Shown: one piece after another, positions 27,158 to 36,615 of the stretch | Position numbering within the stretch: the stretch's first letter is position 1 | Layout: each line of letters begins with the position of its first letter | Source: BJGV01 sp003230615 | GTDB taxonomy: Bacteria > Pseudomonadota > Gammaproteobacteria > Burkholderiales > Nitrosomonadaceae | Direction: 5' to 3' | Assembly (NCBI GenBank): GCA_963663215.1 | Contig: OY760140.1 | Coordinates: 1,488,001-1,552,000 of the forward strand | Length of the DNA: 64,000 bases | Made by a program: the position numbers and the translations under genes | The notes under the pieces: model-generated | Database searches by the model: none | Seen by the model: only the letters and a program-made list of their open reading frames with translations | What the model was told of the DNA's origin: nothing

Positions 27158-27856
27158 CTACCATGGAATTATCTGCCCATCATATGCAAAAAATTTTCCT
27201 GAATCAGCGAGAGAAATTTGGCTAATTATGTTTCGCATACCAGATACACTTTGTTTCGTAGAAATTAACCCATCAGGGCCGCCCATATCAGTTCTCACCC
27301 ATCCTGGATGTATTAGAACGGCAGTAATACCAATAGATTTAAGATCAATAGCGAGACTCTTCACCACCATGTTCACAGCTGACTTACTTGATCTATATAT
27401 GTAGCTACCTCCACGATTGTTATCGGCAACGCTACCCATTTTACTAGTAATAGTTACAATAATTTTTTGATTACCTCGTTTGATATGATCGGCAAATTCT
27501 TCAGCCATCCTTAGCGGTGCCATAGTATTGATTAAAAAAGCTTGTGCCCATGCCTCATAATCAGTATCACCAAAGCTATATCCCATAGGACCAGGGTAAA
27601 CTCCCGCGTTATTAATAAGCAAATCAATGGATTTTCTGGCTAGAGTCTGCGCCAACCTATTAATTTGTTCATGATTAGCTACATCGAGCGTGTGTACTGT
27701 AATCTGATCAGGATACATAGCGGCTAGCTTATTAAGCGCATCTGATTTTTCAGGATAACGACAACAGGCTAAAATACGCCAACCATCAGCAGCAAATTGC
27801 TTTGAAAACTCTAACCCAATACCGCGGTTAGCTCCAGTAATCAAAGTGGTTCTCAT
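27158..27856 (-). CDS. Short-chain dehydrogenase/reductase
   Basis: 232 residues from the ATG at 27856, with GGAGG upstream. Rossmann motif TLITGANRGIGLEF, LLINNAGVYPG, and the active-site Ser (TITSKMG) and Tyr-x-x-x-Lys (YRSSK). NAD(P)-dependent oxidoreductase of the single-domain C-factor-like kind; substrate not predictable. Confidence 0.85.
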   Translation of the reverse strand: MRTTLITGANRGIGLEFSKQFAADGWRILACCRYPEKSDALNKLAAMYPDQITVHTLDVANHEQINRLAQTLARKSIDLLINNAGVYPGPMGYSFGDTDYEAWAQAFLINTMAPLRMAEEFADHIKRGNQKIIVTITSKMGSVADNNRGGSYIYRSSKSAVNMVVKSLAIDLKSIGITAVLIHPGWVRTDMGGPDGLISTKQSVSGMRNIISQISLADSGKFFAYDGQIIPW

Positions 27857-27974
27857 ACTTTCCTCCAAACTAGTACTAAAGAAATTTCATTTTACATTTA
27901 CACATAGTGGAGACATAGTGTAAATTCATATTTATTATTGATATTAATTGAGTCCAACAATAAGGAGAGTATTG

Positions 27975-28478
27975 ATGCAGGCCCCCTTTAAAAAAATCAT
28001 CTTGGCTACTGATTTTTCAGATACTGCTAAAGATGCAAGTTTATATGCCCTGTGGTTAACCAAGACTCTAGGAGCAGAGCTCATACCCCTACATGTATTT
28101 GATATTTCAGTGTGGAATGTTCCATCGCAATATTACTTAAAGCCAGGATTTGATGGAGTAGTTGAGGGCATTGAAGACAGCAAAAAACGAGGAAAAGACA
28201 CTCTTCGTAAATTAGAAAAGGAGTTTGATATTAAAGTAGATACTGTTTTTACTGAGGGGCGTGCGGGTGAAGAAACTGTTCGTATTGCAACCGAGCTCAA
28301 TGTGGATCTCATCGTCCTTGGAACACATGGCTATAGTGGATGGAAACGATTTACCATTGGAAGTGTAGCAGAGTACATCGTCAGACACGCCCCTTGTGCT
28401 GTTCTTACTACCAAGTATATAGAGCGACGTAAAGAAGAACGACGTAAATCGGATAGCAGGAAATCGGATAGCCAGTAG
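27975..28478 (+). CDS. Universal stress protein (UspA family)
   Basis: 167 residues. FKKIILATDFSDTAKDASL at the start and the ATP-binding signature GTHGYSGWKRFTIGSVAEYIV near residue 115 identify the family. It ends in an unusual highly charged tail ERRKEERRKSDSRKSDSQ, partly encoded by a short direct repeat (AAATCGGATAGC twice). The ATG at 27975 has AAGGAG nearby; an earlier in-frame start at 27948 lacks one. Confidence 0.88.
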   Translation: MQAPFKKIILATDFSDTAKDASLYALWLTKTLGAELIPLHVFDISVWNVPSQYYLKPGFDGVVEGIEDSKKRGKDTLRKLEKEFDIKVDTVFTEGRAGEETVRIATELNVDLIVLGTHGYSGWKRFTIGSVAEYIVRHAPCAVLTTKYIERRKEERRKSDSRKSDSQ

Positions 28479-28533
28479 GAACCAAAGAAAAATGCGCTCT
28501 AATATTCTTTCACAAAAGAATTAGGTTCCTACT

Positions 28534-29757
28534 TCAATCCAGTCGTACACAGGGCGTACAAACATGCTCTGGGCGAAATCCGATTCCAATTAACCTTGCA
28601 GGAAGCCGACGTAAAACCGGGAACCATGCTAAAAGTTTAAAGAGGAACGGTGGTAAGAGTGAAGCTTGGTTCCGCAATACACTACTGATAACACGATTCT
28701 GTATGGAAAGCTGTACTTGCTGAGTTAGGCGCGTCGGCCACTCTCGCCGGCGCTGGACCCGGTTTAAATCCTCTGTGGTAAGCCGATTTGAGCGTAATGG
28801 TTCTGCCAAATAATTCGCTGCGGCTACTGCATCCTGAATTGCAAGGTTAATACCAACACCGCCAACCGGTGACATAGCATGCGCAGCATCACCAAGACAA
28901 AGAAGCCCCGGGCGAAACCACTGATGCAACCGATCAACTTGAACAGTTAATAGCTTAATTTCTTCCCAATTTTGGAGCTTACCAATACTGTCACTTACAA
29001 AAGGTGCAAGTTTTACGATATCGTTTCGGAACATAGATAGTCCTCGCTCTTGAATCTCCCAAAATGCTCCTTTCGGAATTACGAAACCGCATTGCCAGTA
29101 TTCGCCTCAATTCAGCATAATAAGAACCTGCCCTATGTCAAATCGACCTACTGGATCTTTAGGATCACTAGGCTGCCGTGTAAGCTTAAACCACAGGACA
29201 TCCATGGGTGCGCCAAAATCCTGCACTTTCAAGTTAGCTTGGGTCCGGACAACTGAGTACCGTCCATCAGCTCCTACAACTAGACCTGCACGGACCGACA
29301 ATGGTCGACCCGAAGATATTGCATTGAGTCCAACAACACACTCTTTTTCTTTGATGAGTCCAGTAACCTCGGCTTGCATGCGCAGATGAAATGTTGGGGA
29401 TCGAGCTGCCTCTAGAGTAAGAAAATTAAGAAAATCCCATTGCGGCATTAAGATAACGAAACGACATTGGGTTTGCAGGTGATTGAAATCTGCTACTGTA
29501 AGTGCTAGATCACCAAACTGTGCATTTATCTGTGACACCTTCTGATGTGGTAGCAACAGTAATTCTTCAAGAAGTCCAAGTTCATGCATAACCTCCAATG
29601 TTGATGGATGAATCGTATCCCCACGGAAATCACGCAGAAAATCTGCGTGCTTTTCTAAAACTAATACTTCGACACCTGCGCGAGCTAGTAGCAACCCCAA
29701 CATTACTCCAGCTGGACCAGATCCCGCAATACAACATCGTACCGAAACCGTATCCAT
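28534..29757 (-). pseudogene. FAD-dependent aromatic-ring-type monooxygenase, interrupted by an in-frame TGA
   Basis: N-terminal part (29757-29107) has the FAD fold CCIAGSGPAGVMLGLLLARAG, the DG motif VVGADGRYSVVR and ends IMLN-TGA. The same frame continues GEYWQCGFVIPKGAFWEIQ and includes the GD motif CLGDAAHAMSPVGGVGINLAIQD, ending at 28534. Together it is a normal 407-codon UbiH/PobA-like monooxygenase. Relatives have Arg or a similar residue before GEYW, so CGA changed to TGA. The first fragment alone lacks part of the FAD site; function is probably lost unless the stop is read through. Confidence 0.8.
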
Positions 29758-29820
29758 ATCTATACTAATGAATAGTTAATAGAGAAAAACAAGAAAAGTA
29801 CTACAGATCAAGTACTATGT

Positions 29821-31275
29821 TTATTTTTTAAGTGTTTGCAGATATTCTTTAAGATCTCGCTTCACCTCTGGTGCTAGAATATAAAGCCCGATAATATTCG
29901 GAATGGCGAGCGATAAGAACATGGCGTCAGACAAACGAATAACATTCTTTAGTTCCGCCGCGGCACCAAGGACAACGAACGCGCAAAATATAAGTTTGAA
30001 AGCCAGCGTAACATACCGCTTTTCCCCGAACAGGAAGGTCAGGCACTTCTCGCCGTAATAATACCAGGTAATCAGCGTTGAATAAGCAAACAGTACAACA
30101 CACAAAGCCAACACATAAGGAAACCATGAAACCGAACTTTCCATCGCAGCGGAGGTCAGCTCAACTCCGGCCATGCCATCTGTTGTTTCATACACACCGG
30201 AAATCACGATAATCAGGGCCGTCATCATACAAATAACAACCGTATCAACAAAAGACCCCATCATCCCGGCGATGCCTTGTTTAGCCGGAATATCCGTCCG
30301 CGCTGTCGCGTGAACGATAGCCGATGAACCAAGGCCTGCTTCATTTGAAAACGTCGCCCGCTGTACCCCGGCAAGCAAAGCACCGATAAAGCCGCCGACC
30401 CCGGCCTGCAATGAGAAAGCAGAGGTTACAATAATACCAAGCGCACCCGGCAAGGCGGGCAAATTCATTGCAATAATGATAAACCCGGCTAGCAGATATA
30501 TTCCCGCCATAAAAGGTACGATTTTCGATGCTGCACTAGCGATTGACTTAATTCCGCCGATAATAACAACCGCCACCATAGCAGCCAGTATCAGGCCAAA
30601 AACCCAACCCTTGCCGTAGAACCAGCTTGCCTCGCCGCCTGTGACATTGAGAACCTGTGCAAAGGATTGGTTGGCCTGAAACATGTTACCGCCGCCTATG
30701 GCGCCGCCAATACAGGCCACTGCAAATAATGCAGCCAGAACTGTTCCCAAATATGGGATACCACGATTATTCAGCGCATCACGGAGATAATACATCGGCC
30801 CGCCTGAAATCTTTTTCCTATCCTCTGGATCGGGATGATGGCGGTATTTCACGCCGAGGGTCACCTCAATAAACTTTGTCGACATGCTGAACATGCCCAT
30901 GATAACCATCCACAGGGCCGCGCCTGGCCCGCCGACTGTAACCGCCACAGCCACACCTGCAATATTGCCAAGTCCCACCGTGCCCGAAAGCGATGTTGCA
31001 AGAGCCTGAAAAGAACTGATTTGTCCGTCGGCATCCGGTTCCGGATGACGGTTAAAAGCCACCGCGACCGAATGTTTAAAATATCGGATATTGATAAAGC
31101 CAAAATAGAACGTAAAAAACACCGAGGCCGCAGCAAGCCAAAGCAGGATCAACGGTACTTTAATCGGGTCACCCGCCGCGTTGGCAAGGCCAAGATCAAG
31201 GCTGTAAAAAATAAAGGATTCAGAAATATCGGCCAACTTTGAAAACGTGCCGTTAATCAGGGAGTCTTTGCTCAT
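29821..31275 (-). CDS. Sodium:alanine symporter (AGCS family)
   Basis: 484 residues, about ten membrane helices. Family signatures FQALATSLSGTVGLGNIAGVAVAV and FIGALLAGVQRATFSNEAGLGS are intact. Imports alanine or glycine with sodium. It has a visibly higher G+C content and different codon use from its neighbours, and lies between a broken monooxygenase and a relic of another transporter gene, so it may have been acquired horizontally. Confidence 0.92.
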   Translation of the reverse strand: MSKDSLINGTFSKLADISESFIFYSLDLGLANAAGDPIKVPLILLWLAAASVFFTFYFGFINIRYFKHSVAVAFNRHPEPDADGQISSFQALATSLSGTVGLGNIAGVAVAVTVGGPGAALWMVIMGMFSMSTKFIEVTLGVKYRHHPDPEDRKKISGGPMYYLRDALNNRGIPYLGTVLAALFAVACIGGAIGGGNMFQANQSFAQVLNVTGGEASWFYGKGWVFGLILAAMVAVVIIGGIKSIASAASKIVPFMAGIYLLAGFIIIAMNLPALPGALGIIVTSAFSLQAGVGGFIGALLAGVQRATFSNEAGLGSSAIVHATARTDIPAKQGIAGMMGSFVDTVVICMMTALIIVISGVYETTDGMAGVELTSAAMESSVSWFPYVLALCVVLFAYSTLITWYYYGEKCLTFLFGEKRYVTLAFKLIFCAFVVLGAAAELKNVIRLSDAMFLSLAIPNIIGLYILAPEVKRDLKEYLQTLKK

Positions 31276-31670
31276 GCTCGTTCCTTATGTGTTCTAGATT
31301 TGCTATTCACAAATAGGATTGGAAACCGGATGTGAGGGATAAATAGCGGACGCCCATTTCTTAATTGTTTTAAGATCCATACCTGATGCTTTGATAATCC
31401 GGCTAGCATAACGGTTACAAAACAGACCCAGCTTCATCTTGGCCGCCTTGTGGAACCATGCCACCAAAGAATAAAACATCCGGCTCCTGTCCTTTTATAG
31501 CAGTAAGGATGGCATTAAATCAGTTGATTTAATTCTTAGATCCCTGCGTGCGATAAGCTTAATACGTGTTAACAACAACTCGAGGAATAGGTCAACTCAG
31601 AATACTATCCGCCCTTTTTGGTAATGTCAATTTACGCTATCGGTTTTTGCTATAAAATACGCCAACTAGA
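31276..31670. other. Intergenic stretch with a transporter-gene relic
   Basis: No intact gene. Holds the fragment described at 31415-31530 and the promoter region of the tRNA-Ala gene (a TATAAA box near 31651). Confidence 0.4.
31415..31530 (-). pseudogene. Relic of a LivK-type branched-chain amino acid binding protein
   Basis: On the minus strand, with one T added, the sequence reads STDFNAILTAIKGQEPDVLF and on to FFGGMVPQGGQD, then stops. This resembles the conserved stretch of periplasmic Leu/Ile/Val-binding proteins (TDF-x-AIL-x-x-IK-x-x-x-PD-x-x-F-x-GGM). Only about 38 residues remain. The match is by memory of the family and is tentative. Confidence 0.4.
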
Positions 31671-31746
31671 GGGGGCGTAGCTCAGCTGGGAGAGCATCGC
31701 GTTCGCAATGCGAAGGTCGGGAGTTCGATTCTCCTCGTCTCCACCA
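31671..31746 (+). tRNA. tRNA-Ala (CGC anticodon)
   Basis: Complete 76-base cloverleaf with encoded CCA. Acceptor GGGGGCG pairs with CGTCTCC (two G-U pairs), D-arm GCTCAGCTGGGAGAGC, anticodon loop TTCGCAA, T-loop TTCGATT. The CGC anticodon reads the GCG codon, a minor tRNA-Ala. Confidence 0.93.
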
Positions 31747-31776
31747 TCAAAACCCCACCAGAGTATAAATGGAAGG

Positions 31777-32736
31777 TTAAGTATGCTCTCTTGAACATCT
31801 CATCCTTCGTTTTGCCTTTGCTACATACATCGCACGATCCGCTGCAGCAATTGCTTCGAATAGTCCTAGTCTGTGGTCTCGCAGGGCCTTACCAACTGAA
31901 GCACTAATTCCGTTGGATAATAATGCATTAGTGACATTCTTGAAAATCGCCTCACATCCCTCCGCATCACATTCGATACCTAATATGGCGAATTCGTCTC
32001 CACCGATTCTTGCAACGATGTCGTTCTCCCTTAAAACACTTCTAATGCTATTAGATGCAATCCGGATGAGCGCATCACCGTGCACATGTCCTTTTGTATC
32101 GTTGACCTGCTTGAGTCCATCTAGATCTACGATTAATACACATGCGGGGCTACCATAACGCTTTGCTCTAGCTTCTTCTATGGCGACACTTTGTTCCCAA
32201 CCATGGCGATTTAATAGGCCCGTCAATACATCAGTCCGTGCCGCCTGCTGACTGCGCTCTAAGAGTCTTGCCTGTTTAGCAGCTTTGAGATCAGCGAAAA
32301 GAACAGTCCCTAGAAGTCTTGTAAGGAACTCAATCAAGGGCAGCTCATCTCTTATCGACTCATCCTGTGGACTTGGATCGATCGCGCACAATGTTCCAAA
32401 CAGTGAACCATCCGTACTTGCCAATGGCACACCAATGTATGCACCAATTTGGATTTGTTGGGCGATTGGCGATGCTGCAAATAGGGGTACATTTTGGGCA
32501 TGTGGAACAACTCGAGGGCCGTGTCCAAGAATCATCTGTGAGCAGAAGGAATCACCCCAACGAAACACTGTACCTTCTTCTACGTCGTAACCATGATTCT
32601 CAGCCTGCAAAACGAGGCAGTCTGAACCCTCCACCCTTGTCATCATCCAAAGATCAAATCCAATACGCTGATGCAAGTATGCTAAGGTCGCACGGCTAGC
32701 AGCCTCGAAATCATCGAAAGTAGTTAGTTCAACCAT
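31777..32736 (-). CDS. GAF-GGDEF diguanylate cyclase
   Basis: 319 residues. A GAF sensor domain (about 1-150; GAYIGVPLASTDGSLFGTLCAID) is followed by a GGDEF domain with the intact active site ARIGGDEFAIL and the inhibitory RxxD site (REND) five residues before it. Makes cyclic di-GMP. Cytoplasmic. GGAAAGGA precedes the ATG. A small membrane ORF lies just upstream. Confidence 0.92.
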   Translation of the reverse strand: MVELTTFDDFEAASRATLAYLHQRIGFDLWMMTRVEGSDCLVLQAENHGYDVEEGTVFRWGDSFCSQMILGHGPRVVPHAQNVPLFAASPIAQQIQIGAYIGVPLASTDGSLFGTLCAIDPSPQDESIRDELPLIEFLTRLLGTVLFADLKAAKQARLLERSQQAARTDVLTGLLNRHGWEQSVAIEEARAKRYGSPACVLIVDLDGLKQVNDTKGHVHGDALIRIASNSIRSVLRENDIVARIGGDEFAILGIECDAEGCEAIFKNVTNALLSNGISASVGKALRDHRLGLFEAIAAADRAMYVAKAKRRMRCSREHT

Positions 32737-32755
32737 TGGCTGATTCCTTTCCGTC

Positions 32756-32932
32756 TCAAAACGGCAAAAGTTCTACATAAGTAAGCTGGAAAGGCACGAT
32801 ATAGCTAAAACTTACATTGCTAACTAAAATGGCAGACACGATAAATAGACATGAAAAATTGGGCGTGGTTCGCAATAGATAACAACGTTCGTTTTTAGAA
32901 AACTGGGCAGGAAATTGATACTGGTATGACAT
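32756..32932 (-). CDS. Possible 58-residue single-pass membrane protein
   Basis: ATG at 32932 with GGGAGG five bases upstream. Starts MSYQYQFPAQFSKNE and has one hydrophobic stretch (FSCLFIVSAILVSNVSFSYIV). It ends 19 bases before the diguanylate cyclase gene. Composition is not strongly coding, so confidence is low. Confidence 0.35.
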   Translation of the reverse strand: MSYQYQFPAQFSKNERCYLLRTTPNFSCLFIVSAILVSNVSFSYIVPFQLTYVELLPF

Positions 32933-33650
32933 GTCAGCCTCCCTGTACATTAATAAAAAATTCTGATTAAGGTACAAGAAGCACCAAGACATATGAGTCT
33001 TGATTCTCTGGTAACTCCGCTGTCTTTTTGCAAGACCGTAAGCTTTGCGTCCCCACCTCGCAATGGGTTTGCCCTTTTTCAGTTACGCATATTTTATAGC
33101 AACTATTTTAGTTTGACAACTTCCAAAAGTATCTCTGAATATAATTGAGATAAACATGGGCTTAATAGAAGAACTCTTCTTTTCTGTATCGCCAATTACT
33201 AAGACTAAGCAAATACAAGAAATCAAAATCCCACTTGGTTTTCGCATTCCATTTCCAGTGCAATAACTCACCTGGACGATACAAGTGAATAAGATAAGGT
33301 CATTGAGACGCTCGTATCTTTCTCAGGAAGATGTATTTGTGATATTTGATGCAAAAATAGCCCCAGCTGCGATGGCCTAGCTGGCCTTAGGTTAGTGTTT
33401 AAGCTTTTCCATCTCCACCTAACCAAAAGCTTGAATCAAACTAAAAACTTAGGGGCCGGACACTTGGTATTGAAAAATGATGCACAAAATGACAACCAAG
33501 TTGATCTTAATGCGTTATATTGCTATCAGCCATTCATCGAGAACCTCACCTTTCAGATGAAGGATAAAAACTAAGCGGTGACGTGTGCTGACTAGAACAG
33601 GTAGTTGGAAGGCTAAATTAACCTTGTATAACCCATCAGGGGAGGTTGAT
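32933..33650. other. Intergenic stretch without a supported gene
   Basis: About 700 bases with only short, non-convincing frames. GGGGAGG just before 33651 is the ribosome site of the following gene. Confidence 0.4.
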
Positions 33651-34136
33651 ATGAAAACGATCAAATTACTGAGCTTTATCATCATCCTACTTGGATCAAT
33701 TACAAGTAGCTCAATATGGGCAGCGGCACGTAGCGGGGGTGGGCATGGTGGTGGAAGTGAACACTATGCTATAGGTGGTCAGCTTGCCGGAGGGTCACAC
33801 ATGAGTGGAAGACAGCCCCATGCTAGTGGACTGAAAATCGCCAGAAGAGGTGGTGGTGACCGTGGTGGTGCAAGAGGTGGTGGCCGGGGATTTAGTGGAG
33901 GCCGAGGTTTTAGCGGAGGCCGGGGAATGAGGGGTGGCAGCCGTGGTTTTAGAGGCGGTCGAGGATTTAGTGGAGGCCGGGGAACGAGAGGTGGCAGCCG
34001 TGCTTTTAGAGGCGGCCGGGGTTACTATGGTCGCAGTTACTATGGTCGCGGTTTTGGTAGAGACGGTTACGGTCCAGGCATGGGTTTTGGTAGATACGGT
34101 GGGTATTACTATCCACCTTATTACTACGGATGGTAA
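33651..34136 (+). CDS. Secreted Gly/Arg-rich repeat protein
   Basis: 161 residues from the ATG at 33651 (GGGGAGG upstream). Signal peptide to about residue 25 (SSSIWAAA). The mature protein is made of GGRGFSGGRG-like repeats, including two near-identical 19-residue units (residues 87-105 and 106-124), and ends in aromatic repeats (YYYPPYYYGW). Strongly basic and disordered; RGG-like. Similar low-complexity exported proteins are common in this group and have no assigned role. An in-frame start at 33585 has no ribosome site and would bury the signal peptide. Confidence 0.7.
   Translation: MKTIKLLSFIIILLGSITSSSIWAAARSGGGHGGGSEHYAIGGQLAGGSHMSGRQPHASGLKIARRGGGDRGGARGGGRGFSGGRGFSGGRGMRGGSRGFRGGRGFSGGRGTRGGSRAFRGGRGYYGRSYYGRGFGRDGYGPGMGFGRYGGYYYPPYYYGW
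33909..34022 (+). repeat. Two tandem 57 bp units inside the Gly/Arg-rich gene
   Basis: Each unit encodes FSGGRG-M/T-RGGSR-G/A-FRGGRG. The in-frame length (57 bp) allows expansion or loss by recombination without breaking the gene. Confidence 0.7.
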
Positions 34137-34347
34137 AACCAGCAACCGTACAATCCAACCATGTGTACTACCTGCGCACATGGATAGTACAATCGAATTG
34201 ATATGAACCATATCCAATTATGATGTCTATGTTCGTAAGATTAAGAATACCAGATACACTTTTATATGCTAAGACGTCGCCGTAGCTGACGTCATATCAA
34301 TATAAAAAAGGGGGAAATGAAGTGTCTTTAAGAAAAGGAGAATATCG

Positions 34348-34811
34348 ATAGCTGACATTTCCCCTAACCAATGGAAACTAGCAACGATTGGATTACTGAT
34401 TGTAGTAACAACTGTTTTAATCACATCGCTCATTATAGGATGAGATACAAAAGTGGCGTCACCTGAAGAAATCGTGCAGACCAAGGAAGCAGATACCCAA
34501 TTCGCGAAGAAGAACCGACAAACAAACCTAAAGCAGCTGTAAAAGTTGCTACAGCTCCTCCTGCACAAAACCCGTATATACCCCCCAACCTACGCATCCA
34601 CCGCAATCTATCATACTTGCATGTTACAAATATGCCCCTGATCAAGTGAACAGCAAGACTGAGGAAGTGGTCAAGGATGCAGGGATTGGAGCTATTGCTG
34701 GCAGGACAGGCGGAACTCTCTATGTATAGATTCAACGAAAACCAGACAAACGATGCACGATACCAAGAAGCTTATTCTTCCTACATGCGTTCAAGTGGTT
34801 ATTATTCCTAA
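34348..34811 (+). pseudogene. Decayed glycine-zipper membrane protein gene
   Basis: AAAGGAG is followed seven bases later by ATA instead of ATG, then ADISPNQWKLATIGLLIVVT, a membrane helix and a TGA. Further pieces lie in other frames: EEPTNKPKAAVKVATAPPAQ, then SKTEEVVKDAGIGAIAGRTG, and after another shift RFNENQTNDARYQEAYSSYM ending SSGYYS at 34811. The order matches glycine-zipper proteins that end in LYGLNEN-x-x-x-DEAYR-x-AY-x-x-C-x-RSRGY. At least three frame changes, a lost start codon and a shortened glycine zipper show that it is dead. Confidence 0.7.
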
Positions 34812-35353
34812 TTTTATTTAAAACCAATTAGAACATGATATAGAAACACACCATAACCTTGCGTTCCCTTTTACCTGATTTTGCAAGTATCAAAGAATCT
34901 AATCGCTTCAAAGTTTGCCTTATGGGGAGATTCCCAACTACAAAGCTCAGTGATTCTTTGAACTACCGCTATTTAAATCTCGATTTTCAAAATTGCAGTT
35001 GAAACTGGTGGGTTGAATAATCTTTGAGAAAGCAAAAATCGGTTGAAAAAAGTCAGAAAATTCTTCGGATCTAATTTCAGTTTTCTTTCTTTAAATTTAT
35101 CAAGTGATTGTATCTAATTGCTTAATATATCAGTATAAAACTTCCTATGCTTGTCATGATCTTAGCTTAGGATGGACTACGCACCCTTCTCGTCTCAATA
35201 TCATGCTATACTATAGATCTGCTGTGCACTTCCCTTGTATGTGGTTCAAATAGAAGCTGTCGAAGTCCCCGGAGCTCATACTAGTTACTCTTTCGGTGCG
35301 GTTTTTAAGTAGAACGGAACAACGCTGCTCTTGCAGCGTGCATAAAATTTACT
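34812..35353. other. Intergenic stretch without a gene
   Basis: No coding sequence seen. ACGCTGC-TCTT-GCAGCGT at 35322-35339 is a perfect 7 bp hairpin upstream of the intron-like sequence that follows. Confidence 0.4.
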
Positions 35354-35425
35354 CATTGAACCTCCGTATGTATGACTAGAACACACGGTGGTATGGGTAG
35401 AAGATACTATGACACTCTTACCCAT
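35354..35425 (+). mobile_element. Likely 3' end (domains V and VI) of a decayed group II intron
   Basis: TTGAACCTCCGTATGTATGA and ACACACGGTGGTATGGG look like the conserved domain V of bacterial group IIC introns (consensus near TTGAACCGCCGTA, then CGTACGGTGGTGTGGG), folding as a long hairpin. A second hairpin, GGGTA to TACCC, ends in CCCAT as intron 3' ends do. The catalytic triad position differs from the consensus and no reverse transcriptase or domain I is present, so this is a remnant. It lies 33 bases before the methyltransferase gene. Confidence 0.5.
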
Positions 35426-35457
35426 CCCAGACAGAGCTTGTTTCAAAGGAGGTTAAA

Positions 35458-36243
35458 ATGGAACACCAACAATATAATATCAAGTTTCCTATTACAAAGG
35501 CTCATCAGCTTGAACAGGATAGTGCCTTTTTCAGCCTCAACGAGAACGAACAGGAAATTAAACTCCGCTTTCACGATTATGGCGAAATTTACAAACATCC
35601 TGGTCTATACGAACAACTTTTTTATCAACGCCTTAAGTGTAACTCCCCAAAAAAAGTCAGTGATACCCTGAACAAGGTTTTACGGGATAACCGCGTTGAA
35701 ATGACAGAGTTACGCGTGCTCGATCTAGGGGCCGGAAACGGGATGTTTGGGGAGCAGTTGCATGCTGTGGGCGTAGCCCGCGTCATTGGCGTCGACATCT
35801 GCGAAGAAGCTTATATCGCTTGTGAGCGCGACAGGCCGGGTGTATACGATGCATATTATGTGCATGATTTTAGTGATCCTGATCCTATAACGCAAAAAAA
35901 CCTGGTTGCATGGCAGTTTGATTGTCTATCTTGTGTTGCCGCGCTTGGATTTGGTGATATCCCAGCAAAAGCCTTTGCCAATGCATTCAATTTGGTCTCC
36001 CCATCAGGATGGATTGCCTTCAACATTAAGGAGTCATTCCTACGTGAGAGTGATCTTTCGGGCTTCTCTCGCTTGATTAAGGCGCTGCTTGTAAATGATT
36101 CTCTGGAAGTTCATCATCTAGAGAGGTATCGGCATCGTATTTCCATTGATGGGCGTCCGCTGTTTTATTACGCACTAGTCGGAAGAAAGAAGTTTGATAT
36201 CCCTGAAAGTATCATGGCTAATCTCGACCACACAAAAAACTAG
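35458..36243 (+). CDS. Class I SAM-dependent methyltransferase
   Basis: 261 residues. The SAM motif I is LRVLDLGAGNGMFGEQL near residue 85, motif II GVDICEEAY. AAAGGAGG precedes the ATG. The substrate is unknown; the N-terminal helical part (EQEIKLRFHDYGEIYKHPGL) and the fold resemble small-molecule methyltransferases. Possibly under control of whatever remains of the intron-like leader. Confidence 0.8.
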   Translation: MEHQQYNIKFPITKAHQLEQDSAFFSLNENEQEIKLRFHDYGEIYKHPGLYEQLFYQRLKCNSPKKVSDTLNKVLRDNRVEMTELRVLDLGAGNGMFGEQLHAVGVARVIGVDICEEAYIACERDRPGVYDAYYVHDFSDPDPITQKNLVAWQFDCLSCVAALGFGDIPAKAFANAFNLVSPSGWIAFNIKESFLRESDLSGFSRLIKALLVNDSLEVHHLERYRHRISIDGRPLFYYALVGRKKFDIPESIMANLDHTKN

Positions 36244-36400
36244 ACTCCATCGGCTTGCGGCGCGTCACGCTGCTGATTCCTTTGAACGTTGTGGCTGTTG
36301 AAAGATCGTTGCAAATTGATTGCAATGAGTTATTTTACTTAGTGCAACCCATAGAAAAAGCAACCGAAACCCCAAACCCTCGTTTCAGAGAAGGCTCCTC

Positions 36401-36604
36401 CTAGTGGTGGTCGCCTGTCCTGACCGTATTATTAGGGTCCTCCCCCTCATTCACCACAGCTGGCTCGCCTGCAACACGGAACCATAGGCTGCGATAGGCT
36501 GGTGTATTATTCCCCCTTTTTAGTAGGCCGACTATAATCGTGAAGCTAAGAACATACAGCGATAAGCCTAGTTCTGACTCTTTACTAACATTTTTTAGCG
36601 TCAC
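36401..36604 (-). CDS. Possible small membrane protein downstream of tpm
   Basis: 67 residues from a GTG, 11 bases after the tpm stop. One hydrophobic segment (LSLYVLSFTIIVGLL) and a polar C-terminus ending TVRTGDHH. Composition is protein-like, but no family is recognised and the ribosome site is weak. Confidence 0.35.
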   Translation of the reverse strand: MTLKNVSKESELGLSLYVLSFTIIVGLLKRGNNTPAYRSLWFRVAGEPAVVNEGEDPNNTVRTGDHH

Positions 36605-36615
36605 ACTTACACTCG

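Noticed and set aside
33083..33271. 62-residue minus-strand ORF upstream of the Gly/Arg-rich gene
   Set aside because: No Shine-Dalgarno and no recognisable pattern; likely chance.
34269..34735. Minus-strand ORFs over the decayed glycine-zipper gene
   Set aside because: They have no ribosome sites and no family resemblance, while the plus strand holds recognisable fragments.
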